Assembly (NCBI RefSeq): GCF_014490725.1
Contig: NZ_JACOQL010000003.1
Coordinates: forward strand, 558,001-622,000
Reading direction: 5' to 3'
Length of the DNA: 64,000 nucleotides
Source of the DNA: Paracoccus amoyensis
GTDB taxonomy: Bacteria > Pseudomonadota > Alphaproteobacteria > Rhodobacterales > Rhodobacteraceae
Notes under the pieces: model-generated
Database searches by the model: none
What the model saw: the letters and a program-made list of their open reading frames with translations, nothing else
What the model was told of the DNA's origin: nothing
Program-made: the position numbers and the translations under genes
Part shown: positions 35,258-44,320 of the stretch, one piece after another
Layout of the letters: each line of letters opens with the position of its first letter
Numbering within the stretch: the first letter of the stretch is position 1

Positions 35258-36325
35258 TTAGGCGGCATCCATGCCCCTGCCATAACGCTCGATCATGCCA
35301 AACAGATCACGCGGGTCATCGGGATCGGCCAACAGGTCAAGTTTCTGGAAAGCATCGCTTTGGCGGACCAGTTCATTGATATAACGCAAGGCGCTGAAAT
35401 CTTCGGTCGCAAAACCGACGGAATCGAACAGCGTGATCTGACGATCACTGGTCCGCCCTTTGGTCGCGCCGGTCACGACCTGCCAGAACTCGGTCACGGG
35501 ATGGTCTTCGGGCAGTTGCTGAATCTCACCCTCGATCCGGGTTTGGGGCGGAAACTCGACGAAAATATCTGAACGCGTCAGGATATCGCGGTGCAATTCT
35601 GTCTTGCCGGGGCAATCGCCGCCGATGGCGTTGATATGGACACCAGAGCCGACCATGTTGTCGGTCAGAATCGTCGCGAATTGCTTGTCGGCTGTGCAAG
35701 TGGTGATGATATCGGCACCCTCGATCGCCTCTTCCCCCGTTTTACAGGCAACGACCGTCAAGCCTTTGCCTTGCAGGTTGTGCACAGCCTTTTGGGTCGC
35801 ATTCGGATCAATGTCATACAGCCGAATGGTGTCGATACCGCAGATCGCCTTGAACGCCAGACATTGAAATTCGGACTGCGCGCCATTGCCGATCATTGCC
35901 ATTGTCCTGGCGCCCTTCGGCATCAGATATTTCGCCACCAGTGCCGAGGTCGCCGCCGTCCGCAACGCGGTCAACAAGGTCATTTCCGTGATCAGGACCG
36001 GATATCCGGTATCAACATCCGACAAAACGCCAAAGGCCGTCACGGTCTGCCGACCTGATTGGAAGTTCTTGGGATGACCGTTCACATATTTGAAGCCATA
36101 ACTGCGCCCGTCGGATGTCGGCATCAGTTCGATCACGCCTTCGGGCGAATGGGCCGCGATGCGAGGTGTTTTGTCAAACTGCTCCCACCGACGAAAATCG
36201 TCTTCGATATACGCCGCCAGATCTACCAGCATCCCCTCGACGCCCTGCTGCAGGATCAGCTGCATCATGCCCTCGACGCTGACAAAGGGAACAAGGCTCA
36301 TCGGGCCCGGCTTTGGAAGCGACAT
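35258..36325 (-). CDS. ornithine cyclodeaminase family protein
   Basis: The enzyme converts L-ornithine to L-proline and ammonia with bound NAD+; relatives include mu-crystallin-like and alanine dehydrogenase-like proteins. It has 355 residues. Key parts are the substrate Lys in YGFKYVNGHPKNF, the conserved TALRTAATSALVAKYLMP, and the NAD site in TMAMIGNGAQSEFQCLAFK followed by IRLYDIDP. The sequence is of the long alphaproteobacterial OCD type. AGGAG precedes ATGATG, so the start is 36328 or 36325. It is monocistronic with its own terminator. Proline and ornithine metabolism also fits the ProC-like and urea genes nearby. Confidence 0.92.
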   Translation of the reverse strand: MSLPKPGPMSLVPFVSVEGMMQLILQQGVEGMLVDLAAYIEDDFRRWEQFDKTPRIAAHSPEGVIELMPTSDGRSYGFKYVNGHPKNFQSGRQTVTAFGVLSDVDTGYPVLITEMTLLTALRTAATSALVAKYLMPKGARTMAMIGNGAQSEFQCLAFKAICGIDTIRLYDIDPNATQKAVHNLQGKGLTVVACKTGEEAIEGADIITTCTADKQFATILTDNMVGSGVHINAIGGDCPGKTELHRDILTRSDIFVEFPPQTRIEGEIQQLPEDHPVTEFWQVVTGATKGRTSDRQITLFDSVGFATEDFSALRYINELVRQSDAFQKLDLLADPDDPRDLFGMIERYGRGMDAA

Positions 36326-36795
36326 CATAAACTCCTGTAACTGCAGCCGCAGATTTCCGGGGCCGCGTGCGGTAATAAAATATCTAGATATCTATTACCG
36401 AGAATGGCCCGGCTATTCGAGTCCCGCCAGTAAAGCTGGCCCAACCCTGCTGCCTCAGGAAGCGGACGCAGGCCAGCACGATGATTCGAGCATTCATATG
36501 AATCCTGGCTGTCGTCGCTTTGGAGATCACTCCGCCCTTCATTTTACCCCCTTCTAAAAAGGTTCAATACGGCATTTTTCTGGGGAAATTGACGGTTCCT
36601 GACGCAAGTTTGCCTATGGTCAACCAAGTCGCTTGACAACCAATCCCTTCGCTTCAAAGATGCATGTAATCGTTTTCATAAAACCTCTTTCTACCAATTG
36701 GAGAAAGTGACCAGAAGACGATCCAATGCGGTTTGAGGAGGCCGCATTGCACTATCGGGCGTCTGAACGCCCAGTCAGGGGAGGGGAATGACAGA
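36326..36795. other. 470-base intergenic region between ornithine cyclodeaminase and the sugar ABC operon
   Basis: I see no convincing gene here. It should hold the two divergent promoters. It contains an AT-rich dyad (36371-36399, listed separately), a TTGACA at 36633-36638 with no good -10, an 8-bp hairpin CAATGCGG/CCGCATTG (36724-36731 with 36742-36749), and a 6-bp hairpin GGGCGT/ACGCCC (36757-36772) just before the binding-protein start. The last two would be in the sugar operon leader. Confidence 0.6.
36371..36399. promoter_or_regulatory. nested dyad upstream of ornithine cyclodeaminase
   Basis: Outer arms GGTAATA (36371-36377) and TATTACC (36393-36399) are perfect inverted repeats. Inside them lies the perfect 12-base palindrome ATATCTAGATAT (36380-36391), offset by one base from the outer centre. 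It sits 43 bases before the cyclodeaminase start. This is a good operator candidate for an unknown regulator. Confidence 0.5.
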
Positions 36796-38028
36796 ATGAA
36801 AATGATGCGTATGATGTTGGCTGCAAGCACCGCAATCGGAATTGCAGGTGGCGCGTGGGCCGAAGACCTGGAAATCACGCATTGGTGGACCTCTGGCGGC
36901 GAAGCCGCAGCGGTTGCGGAATTTGCCAAGGCATTCGATGCGACGGGGAACAAATGGGTCGACGGTGCGATTGCCGGTTCGGGCAATACGGCACGCCCCA
37001 TCATGATCAGCCGTATCACCGGCGGCGATCCCATGGCTGCGACGCAGTTCAACCACGGTCGTCAGGCCGAAGAGCTGGTGGAAGCTGGCCTGATGCGCCC
37101 GATCACCGAAGTTGCAGAGGCCGAGGGCTGGGCAAATGCCATCGCGGCGCCCGGCCTTTTGGAAAGCTGCACGCTGGATGACGAACTTTATTGTGTGCCA
37201 GTCAACATCCACTCATGGCAATGGTTGTGGCTGTCGAACAAGGCATATGAAGAAGCAGGCATCCCCGTTCCAAAGAATTGGGCCGAATTCGTGGCCTCTG
37301 GGCCCAAGTTGCAAGAGGCGGGAAAAGTGCCGCTGGCGATGGGCAAGCAGCCTTGGCAGGCGGCAGGCGCGTTCAAAGTGCTTGTGCTTAGTCTGGGCGG
37401 CCCCGAGCTTTACACAAAGGTCTATGACGAGAAGGATTCAGAGGTCGCCGCAGGTGCCGACATGATCCCGATCTGGCAGGCCGCCGACGAAATGCGCAAG
37501 CTGGCGGCGGGATCGAATGTTCAGGAATGGAACCAGGCCACCAATCTTGTCATCACCGGCCAGGCTGGTGGCCAGATCATGGGCGATTGGGCGCAAGGTG
37601 AATTCCAGATGGCAAATCAAGTCGCTGGCACCGATTACACCTGCCTGCCCGGATTGGGCGACCAGCCCTATCTGTCAACGGCCGGTGATGCGATCTATTT
37701 CCCACTTCTCAGCGATGATGCGAAATCCGCCGCGCAGCTAGAGCTGGCATCGGTCCTTTTCTCATCAGAGGCGCAACTTGCCTTTAACGCAAAAAAGGGT
37801 TCACTTCCGGTTCGCAAAGATCTTGACCTTGCAGAAGCCAACGATTGCATGCGTCAAGGTCTGGATATTCTGGCCAAAGGTAACATCGTTGCCGATACGG
37901 ACCAGCTGATCAGCCCGGATACCAACACCCAAATTCAGGATCTGATGATCCAATTTGTCAGCGACATGAACATGACGCCCGAAGACGCACAGGCGCGCTT
38001 CGCGGAAATCATCGCCGACGCAGATTGA
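36796..38028 (+). CDS. CUT1 sugar ABC transporter substrate-binding protein
   Basis: This periplasmic sugar-binding protein has 410 residues. A signal peptide (MKMMRMMLAASTAIGIAGGA, cleaved near WAED) is followed by the family-1 pattern LEITHWWTSGGEAAAVAEFA, and later blocks PVNIHSWQWLWLSNKAYEEAG and MGDWAQGEFQ. It most resembles glucose/mannose-type binding proteins of CUT1 importers, though the catabolic genes downstream suggest a modified sugar. GAGGGG lies upstream of the ATG at 36796. A hairpin follows the gene inside the operon. Confidence 0.9.
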   Translation: MKMMRMMLAASTAIGIAGGAWAEDLEITHWWTSGGEAAAVAEFAKAFDATGNKWVDGAIAGSGNTARPIMISRITGGDPMAATQFNHGRQAEELVEAGLMRPITEVAEAEGWANAIAAPGLLESCTLDDELYCVPVNIHSWQWLWLSNKAYEEAGIPVPKNWAEFVASGPKLQEAGKVPLAMGKQPWQAAGAFKVLVLSLGGPELYTKVYDEKDSEVAAGADMIPIWQAADEMRKLAAGSNVQEWNQATNLVITGQAGGQIMGDWAQGEFQMANQVAGTDYTCLPGLGDQPYLSTAGDAIYFPLLSDDAKSAAQLELASVLFSSEAQLAFNAKKGSLPVRKDLDLAEANDCMRQGLDILAKGNIVADTDQLISPDTNTQIQDLMIQFVSDMNMTPEDAQARFAEIIADAD

Positions 38029-38047
38029 CCTGACGAACAACGAACGC

Positions 38048-38076
38048 ACGGCTGCCGCCATTTCGACGGCAGCCGT
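38048..38076 (+). other. hairpin between binding-protein and permease genes
   Basis: A 10-bp perfect stem (ACGGCTGCCG / CGGCAGCCGT) with a 9-base loop lies 20 bases after the binding-protein stop. There is no T-run. Such hairpins often protect the upstream mRNA so that the binding protein is made in excess over the permeases. Confidence 0.6.
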
Positions 38077-38139
38077 CAGGAAAGGCATATCGCAACCCTG
38101 CCCTGCCCCGCGCAGGGCACAACCCCGCGAGGCTGACGC

Positions 38140-39027
38140 ATGTCTACCCGTCCCTCCCGTCTGTTTCACAATATGAACGCCAAAATCGCCTCTGTCCCGA
38201 TGGTGCTGACCGCAATGGTCGTGTTTTTGGGCGGCAGCATCTGGACGGTCGTTTATTCATTCACCGACTCGAAACTGCTCCCGCGCGAAAAATGGGTCGG
38301 CCTTGATCAGTATGAAAGATTGTGGGGAACGAACCGCTGGCTTGTCTCGATTGAAAATCTGGCGATCTACGGCGTTCTGTCGCTGATTTTCAGTCTGGTG
38401 ATCGGCTTTGTTCTGGCCGCGCTGATGGATCAGAAAATCAGGTTCGAGGATGTGTTTCGAACAATCTTCCTGTATCCCTTCGCCTTGTCTTTCATCGTGA
38501 CCGGACTGGTCTGGCAATGGCTGTTGAACCCCGATTTCGGGGTGCAAAATGTCATTCGCGGCATCGGTTTTGAAAGCTTTACCTTTGACCCGCTTTATGA
38601 CGCCGATCTTGCGATTTACGGCATCCTTTTTGCCGGGCTTTGGCAGGGCACGGGGCTGGTCATGTGTCTGATGCTGGCAGGTCTGCGAGGTATTGACGAA
38701 GACATATGGAAAGCCGCGCGGGTCGACGGAATACCGGCATGGAAAACCTATCTGTTCATCGTTATCCCGATGATGCGCCCGGTTTTCATCACCACACTGG
38801 TCATCATCACGGCGGGCATCGTCAAGTTGTATGATCTGGTCGTGGCACAAACCGGCGGCGGGCCCGGCATCGCGACCGAGGTTCCGGCGAAATACGTCTA
38901 TGACATGATGTTTCAGGCGCAGAACCTGGGTCAGGGGTTTGCCGCCTCGACCATGATGCTGGTCAGCGTCATCATCATCCTGATCCCCTGGGCTTATCTG
39001 GAATTCGGAGGAAAGCGCCGTGGCTGA
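38140..39027 (+). CDS. sugar ABC transporter permease (MalF/UgpA type)
   Basis: This 295-residue permease has six helices. The first reads VLTAMVVFLGGSIWTVVYSF. The coupling loop WKAARVDGIPAWKTYLFIVIP has the EAA-G signature of CUT1 permeases. The block DPLYDADLAIYGILFAGLWQ precedes it. The stop overlaps the next permease start by eight bases. Confidence 0.93.
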   Translation: MSTRPSRLFHNMNAKIASVPMVLTAMVVFLGGSIWTVVYSFTDSKLLPREKWVGLDQYERLWGTNRWLVSIENLAIYGVLSLIFSLVIGFVLAALMDQKIRFEDVFRTIFLYPFALSFIVTGLVWQWLLNPDFGVQNVIRGIGFESFTFDPLYDADLAIYGILFAGLWQGTGLVMCLMLAGLRGIDEDIWKAARVDGIPAWKTYLFIVIPMMRPVFITTLVIITAGIVKLYDLVVAQTGGGPGIATEVPAKYVYDMMFQAQNLGQGFAASTMMLVSVIIILIPWAYLEFGGKRRG

Positions 39028-39937
39028 CGTGACAACCAATCCGGCCCCCCGCATCATCGATGGCCCGCGTGGCCGCAAACCAACCCGCGCGCTGTCAGGG
39101 CGCAACATCATGATCTATGGCACGCTGATCGTGGTGGCGCTGTATTATCTGCTGCCGCTTTACGTGATGGTCGTCACATCACTGAAGGGCATGCCGGAAA
39201 TCCGCATGGGCAACATCTTTGCCCCCCCGGTCGAGATCACGTTCCAGCCATGGGTCAAAGCATGGGCCGAGGCCTGCACGGGCCTGAACTGTGATGGCCT
39301 TTCACGCGGCTTCTGGAATTCGGTTCAGATCACGGTGCCATCCGTCTTTCTCTCGATCGCCATCGCCTCGCTGAATGGCTATGCGCTGGCGAACTGGCGC
39401 TTCAAGGGCGCCAACATCTTTTTCACCATCCTGATCATCGGCGCCTTCATTCCCTATCAGGTGATGCTTTATCCCATTGTGATCCTGCTGCGCGAGGCGG
39501 GTCTTTATGGATCGCTGACCGGGCTGATCATCGTGCATACGATCTTTGGCATGCCCATCCTGACGCTGCTGTTTCGCAACTATTTCAGCTCGGTCCCCGA
39601 GGAATTGTTCAAGGCCGCCCGCGTGGATGGCGCGGGTTTCTGGGGCATCTATTTCCGCATCATGCTGCCTATGTCGCTACCGATCTTTGTCGTGGCGATG
39701 ATCCTGCAGGTGACGGGCATCTGGAACGACTTCCTGTTCGGCGTCGTCTACACCCGGCCTGAAAACTATCCCATGACGGTGCAGCTGAACAATATCGTCA
39801 ACTCGGTTCAAGGCGTCAAGGAATACAACGTCAACATGGCCGCCACCCTGCTGACCGGGCTGGTGCCGCTGATCATCTATTTCATCTCGGGCAAGTTGTT
39901 CGTGCGCGGCATCGCCGCCGGCGCGGTCAAGGGCTGA
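39020..39937 (+). CDS. sugar ABC transporter permease (MalG/UgpE type)
   Basis: This is the second permease, 305 residues. It starts at a GTG (39020-39022) with GGAGG upstream inside the previous gene. The first helix is MIYGTLIVVALYYLLPLYVM, the family LKGMPEIRMGN segment follows, and the coupling loop is FKAARVDGAGFWGIYFRIMLP. A loop with two Cys (EACTGLNCDGLSRGFWNS) lies before the second helix. Confidence 0.93.
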   Translation: MADVTTNPAPRIIDGPRGRKPTRALSGRNIMIYGTLIVVALYYLLPLYVMVVTSLKGMPEIRMGNIFAPPVEITFQPWVKAWAEACTGLNCDGLSRGFWNSVQITVPSVFLSIAIASLNGYALANWRFKGANIFFTILIIGAFIPYQVMLYPIVILLREAGLYGSLTGLIIVHTIFGMPILTLLFRNYFSSVPEELFKAARVDGAGFWGIYFRIMLPMSLPIFVVAMILQVTGIWNDFLFGVVYTRPENYPMTVQLNNIVNSVQGVKEYNVNMAATLLTGLVPLIIYFISGKLFVRGIAAGAVKG

Positions 39938-39949
39938 GGGAAGGGCAAA

Positions 39950-41026
39950 ATGGAACCAAGCATTTCAATCCGCAATCTGGACCTTAGCTTTGGCGCGGTA
40001 AGTGTGCTGAAAGACCTGAACCTGGATATTGGTCAGGGTGAATTTCTGGTGCTTCTGGGATCGTCCGGTTGTGGCAAATCCACGCTGCTGAATTGCATCG
40101 CCGGTTTGCTGGACATCACCGACGGCCAGATCTTCATCGGCGGGCGCAACGTGACATGGGAAGAACCCAGCAAGCGCGGCATCGGCATGGTGTTTCAAAG
40201 CTATGCGCTTTATCCGCAAATGACGGTCGAAGGGAACCTGACCTTTGGCCTGAAAAATGCAGGCGTCCCCAAGACCGAGATCGCCCAGCGCGTGGCACGC
40301 GCCGCCAAGATCCTGCAGATAGAGCCGCTGTTGAACCGCAAACCCGCCGCCTTGTCCGGCGGCCAGCGACAGCGCGTTGCCATTGGTCGCGCGCTGGTCC
40401 GTGATGTGGACGTATTTCTGTTCGACGAACCCCTGTCCAACCTTGACGCCAAACTGCGTGCCGATCTGCGGGTCGAGATCAAGCAGCTGCATCAGACGTT
40501 GGACAATACCATGATCTACGTCACCCATGACCAGATCGAGGCGATGACGCTGGCCGACCGTATCGCCATCATGCGCGGCGGTCTGATCCTGCAACTGGGA
40601 ACGCCGGACGAAATCTATACCCGCCCCGCGAACAAATATGTGGCGGAATTCATCGGCTCACCCTCGATGAACTTCTTCGACGGGCATCTGGACGAAAGCG
40701 GCTTCACCGCCAAGGATATCAACTTCACCGTCGATGGTTATGACTTCGCGAATGGCCGCAAGCACGGCCCGGCGTGGTTTGGCATCCGCCCGGAACATAT
40801 CCTGACCGGTGCCGAGGCCGAGACGCGCCCGGTCCGCCTAAGCGGCACCGCCGATCTGGTCGAGCCGCTTGGCTCTGACACGCTGGTCCGACTGCGCGTG
40901 GGCGACCGGCTGATATGGGTGCGCATGGACGGGCGGTCCAAGCCCGCAATCGGTGACCAGATTCAAATCGGCTTCAATCCGGCAAGGGCCTCGATCTTCG
41001 ACAAGGATAGCGAAGAACGCCTGTAG
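39950..41026 (+). CDS. sugar ABC transporter ATP-binding protein (MalK/UgpC type)
   Basis: This 358-residue ATPase has Walker A GSSGCGKST, the Q-loop MVFQSYALYPQMTV, the signature LSGGQRQRV, Walker B VFLFDEPLSNLDA, and the H-loop VTHDQIEAM. A C-terminal TOBE regulatory domain (about 235-350; FGIRPEHI-type block WFGIRPEHILTG) follows. It completes the importer and sits 12 bases after the permease gene. Confidence 0.95.
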   Translation: MEPSISIRNLDLSFGAVSVLKDLNLDIGQGEFLVLLGSSGCGKSTLLNCIAGLLDITDGQIFIGGRNVTWEEPSKRGIGMVFQSYALYPQMTVEGNLTFGLKNAGVPKTEIAQRVARAAKILQIEPLLNRKPAALSGGQRQRVAIGRALVRDVDVFLFDEPLSNLDAKLRADLRVEIKQLHQTLDNTMIYVTHDQIEAMTLADRIAIMRGGLILQLGTPDEIYTRPANKYVAEFIGSPSMNFFDGHLDESGFTAKDINFTVDGYDFANGRKHGPAWFGIRPEHILTGAEAETRPVRLSGTADLVEPLGSDTLVRLRVGDRLIWVRMDGRSKPAIGDQIQIGFNPARASIFDKDSEERL

Positions 41027-41065
41027 CCCGACCCAACCAATCAACACGCATCTTAAAGGAATGAC

Positions 41066-41812
41066 ATGATGGATATTTCCTTCCAGCTTTATTCGGCCCG
41101 CAACTTTACCCCATGGGAAGATGTGGTGCGCAAACTGGCTGATCTGGGCTATACGCAGGTCGAAGGCTTTGGCGGTGTCTATGAAGACCCCGCCGGGTTC
41201 CGGGCAAATCTGGATGCGGTCGGGCTAAGCATGGCGTCCGGGCATTTTTCCATAGACATGCTGGAAAACGATCTGCCCACCGCGCTGAGCATCGCCAAAA
41301 CCTTGGGGATGAAACGGATCTATTGCCCCTATCTGATGCCCGACCAACGCCCGACCGACAGCGCAGGCTGGGCTGATTTCGCGCAGCGCCTGGCGGTCGT
41401 GGGCGAAAACGTCCGCGCCGCCGGCTATCCCTTTGGCTGGCACAACCACGATTTCGAATTTGAAGTGCTGGAGGACGGCGGCATCCCCATGCAGATCATC
41501 CTGGACAACGCCCCCGATATCGGATGGGAGGCTGACATTGCCTGGATCGTCCGTGGCGGGGCCGATCCGATGGACTGGATCGCGCGTCATGGCGACCGCA
41601 TCACCGCCGCCCATGTCAAGGATATTGCCCCCGATGGCGACAATCTGGATCAGGACGGCTGGGCGGATGTCGGTCATGGCACGCTTCCATGGGCCGAGCT
41701 GATGGCCGCGCTGCGCAAGGCGGGTTGCGACCTGTTCGTGGTCGAACATGACAATCCGTCCGATGTTGATCGCTTTGCGCGTCAAAGCATCGCCAGCATC
41801 CGCAGCTTCTGA
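41066..41812 (+). CDS. xylose-isomerase-like TIM barrel, sugar isomerase/epimerase or lyase
   Basis: This 248-residue protein has the metal-binding TIM barrel shared by IolE, IolI and AP endonuclease 2. Likely ligands lie in GWHNHDFEF, WEADIAWIVRGG, AAHVKDIAPDGD and LFVVEHDNPSD. Members of this family isomerise keto-sugars or carry out beta-elimination on 3-keto-glycosides. It is followed after 14 bases by a Gfo/Idh/MocA dehydrogenase, so the two probably act in sequence on the imported sugar. AAGGA precedes the ATGATG start (41066 or 41069). Confidence 0.88.
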   Translation: MMDISFQLYSARNFTPWEDVVRKLADLGYTQVEGFGGVYEDPAGFRANLDAVGLSMASGHFSIDMLENDLPTALSIAKTLGMKRIYCPYLMPDQRPTDSAGWADFAQRLAVVGENVRAAGYPFGWHNHDFEFEVLEDGGIPMQIILDNAPDIGWEADIAWIVRGGADPMDWIARHGDRITAAHVKDIAPDGDNLDQDGWADVGHGTLPWAELMAALRKAGCDLFVVEHDNPSDVDRFARQSIASIRSF

Positions 41813-41826
41813 AAAGGATCGCAAAT

Positions 41827-42948
41827 ATGATCAGGACCTTAGGGGTCGGCGTGATCGGTGCCGGTAACATCTCGGCCGCCTATATGCGACTTGCGCCCAT
41901 GTTCAAAGGCATCGAGATGCGCGCGGTGGCCGATCTGAACGAAGATGCCGCAAAGGCCCGCGCCGCAGAATTTGGGCTGCGGGCTGAAACCGTGGATGGG
42001 CTGTTGGCCGCTGATGACATCGATATCGTCGTCAACCTGACCATTCCGGCTGCGCATTACGAGGTGTCAAAGCGCATTCTGGACGCGGGCAAGCACGTCT
42101 ATTCCGAAAAACCCTTCGTGCTGTCGCTGGAGGAAGGACAGGATCTGGACCGGATCGCCGCCGCAAAAGGCCTGAGGATTGGATCGGCGCCTGACACATT
42201 CCTTGGCGGCAGCCACCAGCTTGCCCGGCATCTGATTGATGAAGGCGCAGTGGGACAAATCACCTCGGGGACGTGTTTTGTGCAAAGTCCGGGGATGGAA
42301 ATGTGGCACCCCAACCCCGATTTCTTCTTCCAGGCGGGGGGCGGGCCGGTGTTGGATCTTGGCCCCTACTATATCTCTGAAATGGTGCAGCTACTTGGCC
42401 CGGTGCGCCGCGTGGCCGCGATCAGCGGCATGGCCAGCCCAACCCGCATCATCACATCGCTGCCCCGGAACGGAGAGGTGATCCCCGTCGAAACGCCGAC
42501 GACATTCCACGCCATTCTGGAATTCGCATCTGGCGCGCAAATTGCCTATATCACCAGTTGGGACGTCTGGCACCAAGCCCATAACAATATCGAGCTTTAT
42601 GGCCGCGAAGGCACGCTGTATGTTCCCGATCCCAACTTCTTTGGCGGAGAGTTGCGGATGACCCGACGCGGTAGCTTTGCCACCATCGGCGTCGATTGGG
42701 ACCATCCTTTCCTGAAGGATAACGACAATGGCCGTGCCAATTATCGCGCGGCCGGTCTGGCCGACATGGCGCTTGCCATCATCGAGGGGCGTCCGCATCG
42801 CTGCAACAACGACTTCGCACTGCACGTCGTGGATGTCATGACCTCGATCCTGAAATCAGGCGAAATCGGGCAATTCCTCGAAATTAGCACAACCTGCGAA
42901 CGCCCGGCCGCGCTTGGACCAGCCGAAGCAGCGGCGCTGTTGGCCTGA
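41827..42948 (+). CDS. Gfo/Idh/MocA family NAD(P)-dependent sugar oxidoreductase
   Basis: This 373-residue dehydrogenase has an N-terminal Rossmann fold (VGVIGAGNISAAYMRLAPM), the conserved catalytic Lys in VYSEKPFVLSLEEG, and the C-terminal domain with GGGPVLDLGPYYI. The family oxidises sugar hydroxyls to ketones or the reverse. As last gene of the sugar operon it probably oxidises the imported sugar for the TIM-barrel enzyme. The exact substrate is unknown. Confidence 0.92.
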   Translation: MIRTLGVGVIGAGNISAAYMRLAPMFKGIEMRAVADLNEDAAKARAAEFGLRAETVDGLLAADDIDIVVNLTIPAAHYEVSKRILDAGKHVYSEKPFVLSLEEGQDLDRIAAAKGLRIGSAPDTFLGGSHQLARHLIDEGAVGQITSGTCFVQSPGMEMWHPNPDFFFQAGGGPVLDLGPYYISEMVQLLGPVRRVAAISGMASPTRIITSLPRNGEVIPVETPTTFHAILEFASGAQIAYITSWDVWHQAHNNIELYGREGTLYVPDPNFFGGELRMTRRGSFATIGVDWDHPFLKDNDNGRANYRAAGLADMALAIIEGRPHRCNNDFALHVVDVMTSILKSGEIGQFLEISTTCERPAALGPAEAAALLA

Positions 42949-42977
42949 AGGTCAAAGCGTTGCGCAGATACGAACAA

Positions 42978-43006
42978 GACGGGGCGCAACTTCCTTGCGC
43001 CCCGTC
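42978..43006. terminator. terminator hairpin between convergent genes
   Basis: A perfect 12-bp stem (GACGGGGCGCAA / TTGCGCCCCGTC) with a CTTCC loop lies 29 bases after the Gfo/Idh/MocA stop, facing the GNAT gene. T-runs are weak on both sides. Confidence 0.7.
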
Positions 43007-43047
43007 AAAATGATTTAATATCAATGCCGTCAACACCGGCTTCTGTG

Positions 43048-43362
43048 TCAGGGATCTTCGCCTGGTTTGGTGGTGAACAAGTCAGACCATTCTGCATGTC
43101 TTGCATATTGCCCGCGCACATAGGGGCACAGCGGAATAATGCGAAAACCGTTCTGGCGCGCGTCTTCCAGCATGTAATTCAACAATGCCTTTGCAACGCC
43201 CTGTCCGCCCATCGCATCCGGGACGCCCGTGTGATCCGCGCTGATCACCCCCGGCCCACGATGCGTGAAAGTGATTTCCCCTTCGGCATCAATCCCGTCG
43301 ATGCGGGCGACATAGCGGCCGCGAAGGGCGCCATCTTCTTTGGCAATCGTCAGCTCGGCCAT
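43048..43362 (-). CDS. small GNAT-fold N-acetyltransferase
   Basis: This 104-residue protein matches the compact GNAT group (YjdJ-like). The acetyl-CoA-binding loop is in VPDAMGGQGVAKALLNYMLE, preceded by GEITFTHRGPGVISADHTGV and followed by GFRIIPLCPYVRGQYARH, which is the usual ending of this group. The physiological substrate is unknown. AGAGG precedes the ATG. It appears to be transcribed alone. Confidence 0.9.
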   Translation of the reverse strand: MAELTIAKEDGALRGRYVARIDGIDAEGEITFTHRGPGVISADHTGVPDAMGGQGVAKALLNYMLEDARQNGFRIIPLCPYVRGQYARHAEWSDLFTTKPGEDP

Positions 43363-43507
43363 ATTCTAACCTCTTCCACAAAAACAAAAATTGCAGATTG
43401 CACCTTACCGCCCATGAAGCGGTAGAGACAGTTCATTTTCAGTCCGATATCACAAAATACCGTATTCGACGAAAACGAACAGTCACGACTTGGCGATAAA
43501 GTTGGAA

Positions 43508-44137
43508 TTATTTCCCGGTTTCACGTGCGATGACCCGCTGCACTGCGGGATCCGCCGCAAGCCGATCATACAATGCCTGCACGTTCGGATAATCCGCAAT
43601 ACCGTTCGGCAGCATCTTGATGCCCCAACGGATCATCGGAAATGCATAGGCGTCAATCACAGACCGCAGGCCACGCCCGTCACCCAATATCCAATCGCGC
43701 CCCTCAAGATGATCGTTCAGAACCGTCATCTGCTTCTGGACCAGCTTCAGCCCCGCAGCGACCACGGCTTTTTTGGCGTCATCGCTTGGGTCCGTCGTGT
43801 AGCGGGCGGGCGTGAAGACCGGCCAAAAAGCCGCGTGCATGTCGCTGGTCAGAAACGCCGACCAGCGATGCGCCTCGGCCCTTTCACGCAGGGAATCGCC
43901 GCCCGTCAGCCCGGCTTCGGGATGCTTATGCGCCAGGTAGTCGATGATCGCCCCCGCTTGCGTCAGAAGCCAGCCATCATCTTCCTGCAATGTCGGCACC
44001 GCACCCGAAGGATTTACGGCCAGCAGTTCCTTTGATCCGAACTGAACCTTGACCGTTTCATAAGGCGCGCCGATCCATTCCAGAACGATATGGTGTGCCA
44101 AAGAGCAGGCACCGGTCGCATAATAAAGCGTAGTCAT
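43508..44137 (-). CDS. glutathione S-transferase, beta-class-like
   Basis: This 209-residue protein has a thioredoxin-like N-terminal domain (MTTLYYATGACSLAHHIVLE, with the GACSLA motif of beta-class GSTs) and the VPTLQEDDGWLLTQAGAIID segment that binds glutathione. The C-terminal helical domain contains GDGRGLRSVIDAYAFPMIRW. AAGGGA precedes the ATG at 44135-44137. Its role here is probably general detoxification. Confidence 0.9.
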   Translation of the reverse strand: MTTLYYATGACSLAHHIVLEWIGAPYETVKVQFGSKELLAVNPSGAVPTLQEDDGWLLTQAGAIIDYLAHKHPEAGLTGGDSLRERAEAHRWSAFLTSDMHAAFWPVFTPARYTTDPSDDAKKAVVAAGLKLVQKQMTVLNDHLEGRDWILGDGRGLRSVIDAYAFPMIRWGIKMLPNGIADYPNVQALYDRLAADPAVQRVIARETGK

Positions 44138-44320
44138 GGAATCCCTTTCAGCTTGGTTTTTGCCCCGCAAAGGGCCGAATGATGGTTTGATCATGCCCTT
44201 TGTGATCCTGATGCACAACGGCATGCACACGGCCCGGCGATCACCCCCCAAGCAACGCATTGCCAGTTGGAACAGCCATCTTTAGCTTCGCCGTTGAATT
44301 GATCTCTGGATATCACCCCC

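Noticed and set aside
36415-36435. tRNA T-arm-like sequence TTCGAGTCCCGCC
   Set aside because: The flanking bases cannot form the T-stem or an acceptor stem and no anticodon arm is found upstream, so it is not a tRNA and only a very weak att-site candidate.
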